From the NCBI RefSeq assembly GCF_018390515.1, contig NZ_JAHBBK010000002.1:787743-851742 (forward strand): DNA of 64,000 bases, read 5' to 3'. This stretch comes from Mucilaginibacter sp. Bleaf8 (GTDB lineage Bacteria > Bacteroidota > Bacteroidia > Sphingobacteriales > Sphingobacteriaceae). The notes beneath the pieces were generated by a model that had not been told where the DNA came from, ran no database searches, and worked only from the letters and a program-made list of their open reading frames with translations. Below, one piece after another: positions 16,462 through 25,234 of the stretch. How positions within the stretch are numbered: position 1 is the stretch's first letter; every line of letters begins with the position of its first letter. The translations under genes and the position numbers were made by a program.

Positions 16462-17049
16462 CTACTTTAGCTGTCTGTATACTTTGTTTTTAATTACCCA
16501 ATACAGGCCTTTTACATCTGTTTTCCAAACGGGTAACAGGTAAATTAATACAATCTCCTCAATCAAATCAACTAACGTAGCGATGGCCGCTGCGTAAAAC
16601 AGCAGATCGATAGGGCTGGTAAAAAAGTGGAACAGTATAAGGAATATGCCCTGTAATACAGCAGCTATTTTGGCTGTGTAGGTATGGAACGAGCTCATTT
16701 TGCCATACTTTAACCAGGCATAAGCATTTTGCACCAGATAAAGCACCACTAGCGAACCTGCCAAAATAGCTTCTTGCTTAATAAACTCAGGTTTAAAAAC
16801 ATAAATACCAACAATGGCAGCCAGCACGGTCAAGTCGTCGGCGATGGAATCGATGGTGGATCCCATTGCGCTTACTACTTTGTATTTACGAGCCAGATAA
16901 CCATCAATTGAATCGGTGAAGAAACTAACGGCTAACAGCCATTTAAACGGTTCGGGCTGATGATTGAATATGAGGTACAGCAGTACCGGCGCCATTAGCA
17001 TCCGGTAAAACGTTATAAAGTTTACTATATAATAATATCGTTTGCGCAT
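16462..17049 (-). CDS. CDP-alcohol phosphatidyltransferase family protein
   Basis: Inner-membrane enzyme (195 aa) that transfers a phosphatidyl group from CDP-diacylglycerol to an alcohol. The full catalytic signature DG-x2-AR-x8-G-x3-D-x3-D is present from about residue 50 (DGYLAR ... GSTIDSIADD). About six hydrophobic segments are visible. The acceptor (glycerol phosphate, serine or inositol) cannot be told from the sequence. It starts at the ATG at 17049; the in-frame TTG at 17070 is less likely. Confidence 0.88.
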   Translation of the reverse strand: MRKRYYYIVNFITFYRMLMAPVLLYLIFNHQPEPFKWLLAVSFFTDSIDGYLARKYKVVSAMGSTIDSIADDLTVLAAIVGIYVFKPEFIKQEAILAGSLVVLYLVQNAYAWLKYGKMSSFHTYTAKIAAVLQGIFLILFHFFTSPIDLLFYAAAIATLVDLIEEIVLIYLLPVWKTDVKGLYWVIKNKVYRQLK

Positions 17050-17330
17050 AGGTATTGAATGTATCGTCAATCAATCATTGGCTGATTTAGGTAAAACAGC
17101 TTTCCAATAGCGGTAGTAGCTTATTAACAAATTTTACTGTAATCAGTTGTTAGTCCGCAGTAAATATATGCTTGTTGTTTACAATGTGCTACTTCTATTA
17201 TCTAAAACGTTTCAAAGACGCCTTACTGATATCTGTGTTAACGCTTTGTTATTAATCAGCCTTTTGTGTGATTGGCGTCACTATTCACTACAGCTTTTAT
17301 ACTCACCTTAGCATTGTGAAAATAAGCAAC

Positions 17331-18812
17331 ATGAAATCCAATTCGTTACCTGTATTAATTCACGGTGCAAATGTTAAACAATTGTGCATTACGCTTGCCA
17401 TAATTGTAATTTCATTTACAGGAAAAGTTTCTGTTGCAGCAGGCCAATCAAGCTATTTACAAAAAGATACCTCCGTTAGAAGCCAGCTTAATCAGCAGCT
17501 TAATGATCCCATGCTAACGGCGGAGCTTATTTTTCCGCTCACCGTAAAAAGGTTTTATGCTAAAATAAATAATGAGCCCGTATGGACAAAACAAGTGGCT
17601 GACAACCGTAAAACGTGGGATGCTATATTACTGCTTAATTGCGTACGCCAATACGGGCTCAGTTATGCAGACTATCACCCTAAGGAAATAGCCAAGGCTC
17701 AATCACAGCAGTTGTTGGATAAACCGGCTGGAATTAGTAATGCAGAAAAGGTGCGTTTTGAAATTATGCTAACGGATGCATTGATCGCATTTATTAATAA
17801 CGTGCACTACGGGAAGTTGAATCCGGATTTTTCGTCAAGTAGAGTGGATGCTGCTCGAGGAGGTGATTTACGTGCTGATGAGGTATTGGAACAGGCGCTA
17901 AAGAGCAATGATTTTGCAAGTGCTATTATCTCTGTACAACCAACCACACCACAGTACTGCCTTTTGCAAGACCAATTGCGGTTGATAACCAACCAGTATA
18001 CCGGTGATTGTTATGAAATACCCGAAAGTACCGCCCGTAAAGTAGCCATCAATATGGAGCGCCTGCGTTGGGCTGGTAATAATGGTGTGGCCTATCTTCA
18101 GGTAAATATCCCAGCTTATGCACTGAGGTTTTACCAGCCCGATACCACCTATCTGTTCAATGTTATTGTTGGTAAACCAGACCATCGCACGCCGACTTTA
18201 CAAAGTAAGGTGCAGTACTTTACCACCGCACCGGAGTGGCATGTACCGGCCCGTATATTCCAGAAAGAGATTTTACCTAAAGCGTTAAAAAATGCAGATT
18301 ACCTGGAAAGTAATCATTTAGCCATATATACTAAAAGTAATCAATATGTTGTGACTGATGCAGCCGGCTTGGCTAGGGTAAAGCAAAATCCGAACAACTA
18401 CGTGGCCAGGCAGTCATCCGGATGTGATAATGCATTGGGGAAGATTGTTTTCCGTTTCCCGAATGTTTACAACGTTTACCTGCATGACACGCCCCAGCAA
18501 CAGTTGTTTAGCCGGACTGAACGGGCATTTAGTCATGGTTGCGTCCGTGTGGAACATGCCGGTAAGCTGGCCGAACTGTTACTTAGCCGTGATGGCACCG
18601 CCAGCCGCATACCTGCGTTGCAAAAGGCCTTTGCAGCATACCAAACACAAACGTTTACTTTGAAAAAGCCGGTACCTGTTATTATCACTTACCTTACCTG
18701 TGAGGTAAAGAACGGCGAACTGATCAAATACAATGACATTTATAAGCTGGACAATCAGCTCGAAATGGCTTTGTATGGTACCGATAAGCAGTTTACTATG
18801 AGCAACCAATAG
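17331..18812 (+). CDS. L,D-transpeptidase family protein (YcbB-like)
   Basis: Exported peptidoglycan enzyme (493 aa) expected to make 3-3 crosslinks or attach proteins. A signal anchor lies at about 17-37. The N-terminal half matches the scaffold domain of YcbB/LdtD-type proteins. The catalytic YkuD domain (about 240-440) ends in SHGCVRVEH near 400 with the nucleophilic cysteine, and YLHDTP lies before it. I chose the ATG at 17331 over the upstream GTG at 17268. It is followed 29 bp later by a universal stress gene in the same direction. Confidence 0.9.
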   Translation: MKSNSLPVLIHGANVKQLCITLAIIVISFTGKVSVAAGQSSYLQKDTSVRSQLNQQLNDPMLTAELIFPLTVKRFYAKINNEPVWTKQVADNRKTWDAILLLNCVRQYGLSYADYHPKEIAKAQSQQLLDKPAGISNAEKVRFEIMLTDALIAFINNVHYGKLNPDFSSSRVDAARGGDLRADEVLEQALKSNDFASAIISVQPTTPQYCLLQDQLRLITNQYTGDCYEIPESTARKVAINMERLRWAGNNGVAYLQVNIPAYALRFYQPDTTYLFNVIVGKPDHRTPTLQSKVQYFTTAPEWHVPARIFQKEILPKALKNADYLESNHLAIYTKSNQYVVTDAAGLARVKQNPNNYVARQSSGCDNALGKIVFRFPNVYNVYLHDTPQQQLFSRTERAFSHGCVRVEHAGKLAELLLSRDGTASRIPALQKAFAAYQTQTFTLKKPVPVIITYLTCEVKNGELIKYNDIYKLDNQLEMALYGTDKQFTMSNQ

Positions 18813-18841
18813 TTATCAAATCACCTCAAATACCAGTAATC

Positions 18842-19714
18842 ATGAAAACTATTTTAGTACCCACCGATTTTTCTGCACAGGCTGACAATGCAGCCCGTTA
18901 TGCAGTACAATTAGCCAAAGGTATTAAAGGCAATGTAAAGTTGTGCAACGTTGTTAAGATACCTGCAGATACAATTATGGCAGCGCAGGTTGCGTGGCCG
19001 TTGCTTGATTATGATACGGCAATGGATGATACCACCGCCAGTCTGGGCCGCTTGGCCGACCAGCTGCGTTTGGAAGAAGAGGCTACAAGCAGCGTTAACT
19101 CATATCATCCGGCTATTGAATTTTGCTGCCAGGTGGGCAATGTAACCGAGGTTGTGTCTGATTTTGTGGCACAGAATAAAGCACCACTTGTTGTAACAGG
19201 TATGTCAGGAGCCGGCGCAGTCAACAGGTTCTTTTTGGGCAGCAGTAGTCGGGATCTGATTCATCGGGCAGCTTTCCCGGTATTACTGGTACCTGGTTCT
19301 GCTACGTTCAGCGGATTGCAACGTATTGCTTTCGCTACCGATATGAGCGAGAGTGATGTTCATGTAGTGCATTCGCTGGCCAGCTTGGCAAGGCACTTTG
19401 ATGCCGAACTGTTATTAGTGCACGTGGTCGATAATGACGATCTAAATGAGCAGCAAAAGATAAAAACGCTCATGGCGGATGTTACTAACAAAGCCAATTA
19501 TCCGCATATTTATTACAGGCACCTGCATAGCGCCAATGTTGATGAAGGGCTGGCCTGGATTATTGAAAACGGGCAAATTGATATGCTGGCTATGGTTCAC
19601 CGCCAGCACGATTTTATAGAAAGGCTAATTAATGGCAGCCATACCTTTAAGCTGGTGCGACACACAACTTTGCCTTTACTGGTATATCCGGTAAACAAAA
19701 CGTCATATTTTTAA
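18842..19714 (+). CDS. Tandem universal stress protein
   Basis: Cytosolic protein of 290 aa with two UspA domains. Domain 1 (about 1-145) starts MKTILVPTDFS and ends with VVTGMSGAG and FPVLLVPG. Domain 2 (about 155-288) starts LQRIAFATDMSESD and ends LPLLVYPV. The first domain retains a partial ATP-binding loop (G-x2-G-x9-G-S); the second lacks it. It lies 29 bp after the L,D-transpeptidase gene and may be cotranscribed. Confidence 0.92.
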   Translation: MKTILVPTDFSAQADNAARYAVQLAKGIKGNVKLCNVVKIPADTIMAAQVAWPLLDYDTAMDDTTASLGRLADQLRLEEEATSSVNSYHPAIEFCCQVGNVTEVVSDFVAQNKAPLVVTGMSGAGAVNRFFLGSSSRDLIHRAAFPVLLVPGSATFSGLQRIAFATDMSESDVHVVHSLASLARHFDAELLLVHVVDNDDLNEQQKIKTLMADVTNKANYPHIYYRHLHSANVDEGLAWIIENGQIDMLAMVHRQHDFIERLINGSHTFKLVRHTTLPLLVYPVNKTSYF

Positions 19715-19752
19715 GCGCTTCACAACCTATACCTTATATTGTTTAAAATCAG

Positions 19753-19789
19753 AAAAGCTCCCAACCATATTTGGTAAAGGGAGCTTTTT
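19753..19789. terminator. Bidirectional terminator
   Basis: Hairpin with arms AAAAGCTCCC and GGGAGCTTTT and a loop containing a further small CCAA/TTGG stem. It separates the Usp gene from the convergent cytochrome operon. Confidence 0.8.
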
Positions 19790-19812
19790 GTTTGACTGTT
19801 GGCGCTTAAAGT

Positions 19813-20229
19813 TTATTTACATTTTTTGAGGTCGGCTTCGGCTTGTTTCAGGTCGTATAAACCTATTTGGTTGCCAAACGAGTTTTGCACATAGGTAATT
19901 ACCTGCGCCGTTTCAATAGGTGAAAGGCCGCTTGCCGGCATGTGCCCATTGTAAGTGCTGTTATGAATTATAATATCACCTTTCAGTCCGTTTTGCAAGT
20001 AACAGACCAACTGCGAATGGTTGTTTCTTAAAAACTCGGCATCATTAAGCGGCGGTATAAGTGCCGCCAGTCCCTGGCCCTCGTTGCCGTGGCAGTTTTG
20101 GCAACGGGTTTGGTAAACCAGCTGCCCGGCCGAAAAGTAGCGTTTAAATTCAATTTCCTGCTCATTCTGGCAGGCGTATAAAGCGCATAGGCCTGTAAGG
20201 AGTAGCGCAATTACAACAAAGTATCTCAT
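19813..20229 (-). CDS. Monohaem c-type cytochrome
   Basis: Exported lipoprotein-like cytochrome c of 138 aa. The signal ends LCALYAC, giving a likely lipid-anchored cysteine near residue 20. The haem-binding motif CQNCH is at about 43-47, and HMPASGL near 97-103 supplies the distal methionine. This is the last gene of an operon with SCO1; its ATG overlaps the SCO1 stop by one base (TAATG). It probably feeds electrons to a terminal oxidase. The oxidase genes are not in this window. Confidence 0.9.
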   Translation of the reverse strand: MRYFVVIALLLTGLCALYACQNEQEIEFKRYFSAGQLVYQTRCQNCHGNEGQGLAALIPPLNDAEFLRNNHSQLVCYLQNGLKGDIIIHNSTYNGHMPASGLSPIETAQVITYVQNSFGNQIGLYDLKQAEADLKKCK

Positions 20230-20885
20230 TATTGTACGATGCTTTGCTCTGGATCGGCCTGCAGGGTTTTAATATCGGTAATGAGTTTGCTCACCTCTTT
20301 TTCGTCGGTACCATTATAAGTACCCCGTATGCGCTTTTGCTTATCAATCAAAACAAAATAGCCTGAGTGCACATAGCCGCCTTCTGCACCCTTATCTTCT
20401 TTTACAGCCACCAGATAGCTTTCGGCAAGTTTGTAGGTTTCCTCTTTTTTGCCTTGCAGCAACCACCATGTATCTCCGGCTATGCCCAGTTTATCGGCAT
20501 AGGTTTTTAATACCGCAACGCTGTCATGTGAAGGGTCAATACTGTAAGAAAGGATTTTTACATTGCCACCGTTTTTAAACTCATTGTACACGTTAAGCAT
20601 GTTGCGGTGCATAATAGGGCAAATAGAAGGACAGCTGGTGAAAAAGAAATCGGCTACGTAAATGCTGCCATCTAATGATTTGTTAGTGATGGTTTTACCG
20701 TACTGGTTTACATACTCAAACTTAGGTATGGTTTGGTAAACCGTATCAGTAACCGTTTTGCCGTTTAAGGTTTTGGTAACAGCCTCTCGGTTGCCATAAA
20801 TAGGTAAGCGTTTCTGATCGTTTTTGTTAAATGAGCAGGCGCTCCACAATAGCATTGCTGCAAACGCAGGTATAATGATTCTCAT
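20229..20885 (-). CDS. SCO1/SenC family copper chaperone
   Basis: Membrane-tethered thioredoxin-fold protein (218 aa) that delivers copper to the CuA site of cytochrome oxidase. A lipobox-like signal (LLWSAC near 17) is followed by the copper-binding CPSIC motif in FFTSCPSICPIMH at about 82-94. The conserved distal histidine is likely the one in SIDPSHDS near 129. Its ATG overlaps the stop of the lipoprotein gene upstream (ATGA), and it is coupled to the cytochrome c gene downstream. Confidence 0.92.
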   Translation of the reverse strand: MRIIIPAFAAMLLWSACSFNKNDQKRLPIYGNREAVTKTLNGKTVTDTVYQTIPKFEYVNQYGKTITNKSLDGSIYVADFFFTSCPSICPIMHRNMLNVYNEFKNGGNVKILSYSIDPSHDSVAVLKTYADKLGIAGDTWWLLQGKKEETYKLAESYLVAVKEDKGAEGGYVHSGYFVLIDKQKRIRGTYNGTDEKEVSKLITDIKTLQADPEQSIVQ

Positions 20886-21289
20886 TTTTTTAGAGTTGAG
20901 ATATAGGTATTGGACTGATTAACTGCTTGATTCACCTGGCTGTCAACCGTGGTTAATTTCTTTTTCTGGTTGTTAAGATAACGCATTACTTCATCGTGCG
21001 GCTTACCTGAATTATCGACGGTAAACTGGTGCATCCAGTCTTCCATGGCCTTATCTGCATTGCTTAAATTGTTTACAATAACCGTGGCCGAATCCTTATT
21101 GGTTACCCGGTTGGTTTTGATAAGGCTATCCAGCTGCATTTTGTTTTTAACAGCCTGCTCATCCTTAGCCATTACCTCGTCGTGTAGTTTAATAACCTGA
21201 TTCAGCAGGTCTTTTTCCTGTTTCTTGTTATCCGAGCAGGCGCTAAAGGCCATGCCAGTAATTGCCAAAGCGATAATTTTATTTTTCAT
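20882..21289 (-). CDS. Helical lipoprotein of unknown function
   Basis: A 135-residue lipoprotein: hydrophobic signal ending GMAFSAC (cysteine near 18) and then a charged, almost wholly helical region with heptad-like spacing (KDLLNQVIKLHDEVMAKDEQ). Not recognised; similar proteins are often left as hypothetical. It overlaps both neighbours by 4 bp (dinB upstream, SCO1 downstream), so it probably has a role with the SCO1/cytochrome pair in the periplasm. Confidence 0.75.
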   Translation of the reverse strand: MKNKIIALAITGMAFSACSDNKKQEKDLLNQVIKLHDEVMAKDEQAVKNKMQLDSLIKTNRVTNKDSATVIVNNLSNADKAMEDWMHQFTVDNSGKPHDEVMRYLNNQKKKLTTVDSQVNQAVNQSNTYISTLKK

Positions 21290-21750
21290 AAAGAGTGTTC
21301 GCGTATGTAAAGAATATAATCTGTGGCAGGCAGTTTTTCTATGCCTATCTGTTTCATATAAATGCCGGCCTGTGCACGATGGTGTGTGCCGTGGTTAATT
21401 ACATGGGTGATGATATCAACCAGTTTATTGTGGAATGATTGCCCGGAAGTATTAGTGTAACTGATTATTTGCTGCCAGCTCTCATCGGTTTGTTCGTTCA
21501 CGAACGTTATGCAGGCTTCATAGTTTTCTTCAATCGTAGCGCGTATCTCTTCGGCCGACCAGTTAGGCCATACCGGCCCGCCGGGAGCTTGGACTTGTTT
21601 GCAGCGCTTGAGCCATATTTGCTGGGCACCCAGCATGTGTGATAATAATTGAAGTGGTTTTTCGGGATGATTTGCAGCAACAATCGTTTCTAAAATTTGC
21701 AGATTTGCAAAACGATCATAATCGAACAACCTGATGAAATAATCATTCAT
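21286..21750 (-). CDS. DinB family protein
   Basis: Four-helix bundle protein (154 aa) of the DinB/YfiT superfamily, whose members are metal-dependent hydrolases or thiol transferases. The helix LLSHMLGAQQIWLKR (about 38-52) and the later THVINHGTHHRAQAG (about 117-131) supply the three metal-ligand histidines. The ATG at 21750 is right: longer upstream readings run into the divergent gene, and a -7 box lies only 4 nt before it. It is the first gene of the SCO1 operon. Confidence 0.88.
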   Translation of the reverse strand: MNDYFIRLFDYDRFANLQILETIVAANHPEKPLQLLSHMLGAQQIWLKRCKQVQAPGGPVWPNWSAEEIRATIEENYEACITFVNEQTDESWQQIISYTNTSGQSFHNKLVDIITHVINHGTHHRAQAGIYMKQIGIEKLPATDYILYIREHSL

Positions 21751-21754
21751 GCTG

Positions 21755-21762
21755 CAAAGGTA
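21755..21762 (-). promoter_or_regulatory. -7 promoter box of the dinB-SCO1-cytochrome operon
   Basis: Reads TACCTTTG on the minus strand, matching TAnnTTTG, 4 nt before the dinB ATG. Confidence 0.55.
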
Positions 21763-21781
21763 TTGAACTAATTGATAACAC

Positions 21782-22273
21782 GTGAAAAGTAAACAAGCCG
21801 ATTTTTTATTATATATTATAAAGTGTTTGATAGGTACAGTGATAGGCTTCTTTCTGTATCGTTTGCAACCAACATTAGGTAGCTGGAGTTTAATTTCCAT
21901 CATCCTGGTGCTGGCTCCCGATCGTAAGGATGCGATGGGGCTGGCTGTTAATCGTATAAAAGCCAATCTGGTAGGATCGGTAGTAGGATTAACATTATTT
22001 TACATTCACCCCATAAATTTATTTATGATTTGCCTGGGTATAGCATTGGCTATCGCTATTTGCGAGCTGCTTAAAATACAGGTAGCCGCTCGTACTGCCG
22101 CTGTGTCGGTGATTATCATTACCATGCACGAGCCCGGTAAGTATTTATGGGATATAGCTTTAGAACGAGCCGGCGGTGTAGTGAGCGGATGTGTAATTGG
22201 CGTAATTATTACTTATGTATTTCATTTACTGGTTGTAAAGTCCAAAAAAACAATACATCGTTCAAGGTTTTAG
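21782..22273 (+). CDS. FUSC-like inner-membrane protein
   Basis: A 163-residue protein with about five transmembrane helices and a short basic tail. The arrangement (GTVIGFFLYRLQPTLG, then RIKANLVGSVVGL, then KIQVAARTAAVSVIII) resembles the membrane half of FUSC/aromatic acid exporter proteins, without the large cytosolic part. Its role is unknown. It starts with GTG at 21782; no ATG lies near the first helix. It is divergent from dinB with a 31-bp gap. Confidence 0.7.
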   Translation: MKSKQADFLLYIIKCLIGTVIGFFLYRLQPTLGSWSLISIILVLAPDRKDAMGLAVNRIKANLVGSVVGLTLFYIHPINLFMICLGIALAIAICELLKIQVAARTAAVSVIIITMHEPGKYLWDIALERAGGVVSGCVIGVIITYVFHLLVVKSKKTIHRSRF

Positions 22274-22401
22274 GTAAACAACACGTTACACTTTATTTAT
22301 GCCACTTTTTGGCTTTATCATGGTATAAGTATTACCTTTAACCCTCAACATATGCGCTTGGCCTTGGATCAGGGCCACTAACGCAATCATACAAATACAG
22401 C

Positions 22402-23553
22402 ATGTTTACCCAAACTCAAGTTGATAGGTTTCAACAACTGGAAACCCCATTTTATTTTTATGATTTAAACCTGCTGCAGCAAACGCTTAACGAGTGTTAT
22501 GAGGCGGCTGTACAGTATAATTACCATGTTCATTATGCGCTGAAGGCCAATTTTAACACTAAGGTGCTGGAGGCCATGCAAAAGGTTGGCTTTGGTGCCG
22601 ATTGTGTGAGCGGCAACGAAGTGAAAGCTGCTATTGCACATGGTTTCGCCAATAGCAAAGTTGTTTTTGCCGGTGTAGGCAAATCGGACAAGGAAATCAA
22701 TGCTGCGCTTGATGCGGACATCTTTTGTTTCAACTGCGAGTCGGTACAGGAGCTGCAGGTTATTAACGAATTGGCTGTCGCAAAAGGTAAAACGGCGCGT
22801 GTAGCCATTCGTATCAACCCCAATGTGGATGCGCATACGCATCACTACATCACTACTGGACTGGAAGAAAATAAGTTTGGTATCAATACCTGGCAGTTAG
22901 AAGATGTGCTCGAAACTTTAAAGGGCAGCAACAACTTGGAGTTCATAGGCGTACACTTCCATGTAGGTTCCCAAATTTTAAACATGGATGTATTTAAAAA
23001 CCTGTGCTTGCGTGTAAACGAATTGCAGGATTGGTTTGAAGAGCATGGATTTGCCATCAAAGTGCTGAATGTTGGCGGCGGTTTGGGGGTTGATTATTAT
23101 CACCCGGATACGAACGCGGTTTGCGACTTCAAAACTTATTTCAAAATATTCAGAGACTTTCTGAAAGTTAAACAAGGGCAGGAGGTGCATTTTGAACTGG
23201 GCCGGGCGCTTGTGGCGCAGTGTGCTACATTAGTATCGCGCGTGTTGTATGTGAAAAATGGGCAAAAAAAGAACTTCCTGATACTGGATGCAGGTATGAC
23301 CGAGTTGATACGGCCTATGCTATACCAAGCTTATCATCACATACAAAACCTGAGTAAAGGCGAACAGCTAACCGCAACGTACGATGTGGTTGGGCCGATA
23401 TGTGAAAGCACCGACTGTTTCAGAACAGATGTGCAACTGCCCGAATCGCAGCGGGGCGATTTAATTGCCATCCGCACAGCTGGTGCGTACGGTGAGGTAA
23501 TGGCATCCGGCTATAATCTGCGTGATAGGGTACAAAGCGTTTACGCTGAGTAA
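22402..23553 (+). CDS. lysA: Diaminopimelate decarboxylase
   Basis: PLP enzyme making L-lysine from meso-diaminopimelate, the last step of lysine synthesis. It is 383 aa. The PLP lysine is in VHYALKAN (about 41-48), the phosphate loop in NVGGGLGVDY (about 222-231), and the substrate motif GPICESTD (about 331-338), with RTAGAYG near the end. These are typical of LysA of this phylum; ornithine or carboxynorspermidine decarboxylase is less likely because of the CESxD motif. The 238 bp after the stop hold a highly structured sequence. Confidence 0.92.
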   Translation: MFTQTQVDRFQQLETPFYFYDLNLLQQTLNECYEAAVQYNYHVHYALKANFNTKVLEAMQKVGFGADCVSGNEVKAAIAHGFANSKVVFAGVGKSDKEINAALDADIFCFNCESVQELQVINELAVAKGKTARVAIRINPNVDAHTHHYITTGLEENKFGINTWQLEDVLETLKGSNNLEFIGVHFHVGSQILNMDVFKNLCLRVNELQDWFEEHGFAIKVLNVGGGLGVDYYHPDTNAVCDFKTYFKIFRDFLKVKQGQEVHFELGRALVAQCATLVSRVLYVKNGQKKNFLILDAGMTELIRPMLYQAYHHIQNLSKGEQLTATYDVVGPICESTDCFRTDVQLPESQRGDLIAIRTAGAYGEVMASGYNLRDRVQSVYAE

Positions 23554-23576
23554 CTTAAATATCATTAAGGCTTAAT

Positions 23577-23779
23577 ACTGGGCTAATACAGAGGTACTAC
23601 TTTAGCGGTAAACGCTGTTAAGTATGAAAACGCTGATGAATTTAGCCCAGTTCTTAAATAACATCCGGGAATGGATCATGTTAAGAAGCATAAAATCGTC
23701 TTTTATACACTAGGCACGATTTTAACATACTATTCTCGCTATATCCGATTTTAGTCTAAACAATTTCGGCCGGATATAG
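23577..23779. repeat. Cluster of three perfect inverted repeats (possible structured RNA)
   Basis: Three consecutive stems fill this lysA-GH1 gap. Stem 1 is ACTGGGCTAA (23577-23586) with TTAGCCCAGT (23642-23651). Stem 2 is TAAAATCGT (23691-23699) with ACGATTTTA (23716-23724). Stem 3 is CTATATCCG (23739-23747) with CGGATATAG (23771-23779). Stem 1 encloses a smaller hairpin (AGCG-GTAAA-CGCT). Stem 3 ends 12 nt before the GH1 start. There is no U-tract. It may be a 5' leader of the GH1 gene, a separate RNA, or a small mobile remnant; I know of no matching family. Confidence 0.6.
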
Positions 23780-23791
23780 GTCTGCTTACAT

Positions 23792-25147
23792 ATGAATAAT
23801 AACAGCGGTAACTCTGCTTTTAATAAGCATCTTTTTGGCGATAATTTTTCCTGGGGCGTATCTGCCGCTGCTTTTCAAACCGAAGGGGCCTGGGCCGATG
23901 ATGGCAAAGGCGAATCAGTTTGGGATACTTTTACCCAAAAAAAGGGCAAAGTGCATAACAACCAGCATGCACGTGTAGCCTGCGATTTTTACAACCGCTA
24001 TCAGGAAGATATAGAGCTTGTTAAAAGCCTCGGTATACCCAACTTTCGTTTCTCCATAGCCTGGACCCGTATTATTCCTGATGGTAACGGGCAAATTAAC
24101 CAGGCAGGTATCGATTTTTATAATCGCGTAATCAATTATTGTTTACAGCAAGGCGTTGAACCCTGGGTTACCGTTTACCATTGGGATTTGCCTCAGGCGC
24201 TCGAATTGCATGGTGGGTGGACCAACCGTAACATCATCGAGTGGTTTACGCGTTTTGTTGAAATATGCGCCAAAAACTTCGGCGACCGTGTTAAGCACTG
24301 GATGGTAATGAACGAGCCATCTGTATTTACCGGAGCTGGGTACTTTTTGGGTTTGCATGCTCCGGGCAGGCGTGGATTGAATAATTTTTTGCCTGCTGTG
24401 CACCACGTTAGTTTGAGTATAGCTGCCGGTGCTAAAGTATTGCGTAAGTTGCTGCCTAATGCTGTTATCGGAACCACTTATTCTTGCTCCCACATTGAAC
24501 CTGTAAGTAATAAGCCCAGTGATATGGGCGCTGCCAAGCGTGCCGATGCGTTAATTAACCGCCTGTTTATTGAGCCGGTTTTAGGTTTAGGCTACCCAAT
24601 GGCCGATCTGCCCGTTTTGCGTAAGCTGGAACGGTACTTTTATCCGGGAGATGAAGACAAGCTGGCTTTCGACTTTGACTTTATTGGTCTGCAAAACTAT
24701 ACCCGTGAAATTGTTGCCTACTCGTTCTTTACACCTTACATCAGCGCCAAGCTCATTGAGGCTAAAAAGCGTAAGGTGCCGCTCACGGAAATGGGGTGGG
24801 AGGTTTACCCACAGTCCATGTATCATATTTTGAAAAAGTATGGAGCTTATCCGCAGATCAAGAATTTGATGATTACCGAAAACGGAGCTGCCTTTAAAGA
24901 TGAAGTAGTAAATGGCCATGTGCACGATGAAAAACGCATAGCCTACCTGCAAGCTAATTTAGAGCAAGTGCTGAAGGCAAAGCAGGAGGGCGTGAATGTG
25001 AACGGTTACTTCGTGTGGACCCTTACCGATAACTTTGAATGGGCCGAAGGTTACCGGCCACGTTTCGGGTTAATCCGAATTGATTTTGAAACCCAGCAGC
25101 GTATTGTTAAGCAGTCGGGCCATTGGTATAAAGATTTCTTATCGTAA
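23792..25147 (+). CDS. Glycoside hydrolase family 1 beta-glucosidase
   Basis: Retaining beta-glycosidase of the (beta/alpha)8 clan, 451 aa and cytosolic (no signal peptide). It begins FSWGVSAAAFQTEGAW, the family's N-terminal signature. The acid/base glutamate is in MNEP near 173 and the nucleophile in ITENG near 361. FVWTLTDNFEWAEGY near the end forms the sugar-binding loop. Likely substrates are cellobiose or aryl beta-glucosides. It stands alone, with no SusC/SusD genes near, and its start lies just after a strong stem-loop. Confidence 0.95.
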   Translation: MNNNSGNSAFNKHLFGDNFSWGVSAAAFQTEGAWADDGKGESVWDTFTQKKGKVHNNQHARVACDFYNRYQEDIELVKSLGIPNFRFSIAWTRIIPDGNGQINQAGIDFYNRVINYCLQQGVEPWVTVYHWDLPQALELHGGWTNRNIIEWFTRFVEICAKNFGDRVKHWMVMNEPSVFTGAGYFLGLHAPGRRGLNNFLPAVHHVSLSIAAGAKVLRKLLPNAVIGTTYSCSHIEPVSNKPSDMGAAKRADALINRLFIEPVLGLGYPMADLPVLRKLERYFYPGDEDKLAFDFDFIGLQNYTREIVAYSFFTPYISAKLIEAKKRKVPLTEMGWEVYPQSMYHILKKYGAYPQIKNLMITENGAAFKDEVVNGHVHDEKRIAYLQANLEQVLKAKQEGVNVNGYFVWTLTDNFEWAEGYRPRFGLIRIDFETQQRIVKQSGHWYKDFLS

Positions 25148-25183
25148 GATTGTAAGGTTACCAGGCTTAATTCTTTACAAATG

Positions 25184-25213
25184 TTGTGTTAAACTGGCTT
25201 ATCATTAGCTTTG
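25184..25213 (+). promoter_or_regulatory. Promoter of folB
   Basis: TTG at 25184-25186, a 19-nt spacer, then TAGCTTTG at 25206-25213 (TAnnTTTG). The spacing equals that of the rpmH promoter. It overlaps the TTG upstream of the ATG at 25235, so it favours the ATG as start. Confidence 0.65.
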
Positions 25214-25234
25214 CGGCATAAACAAATACCTGCT

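Noticed and set aside
21751..21966. 72-codon extension of dinB
   Set aside because: It runs antisense through the start of the divergent FUSC-like gene and past the dinB promoter box.
23624..23713. 29-codon ORF in the lysA-GH1 gap
   Set aside because: Overlaps the stem-loop arms, has no ribosome-binding or protein-like signal, and is too short to support.
23577..23779. Lysine riboswitch, because AGAGGTAC and AGTA occur near lysA
   Set aside because: The element lies after lysA, not before it, and lacks the five-helix core; the short matches are not enough.
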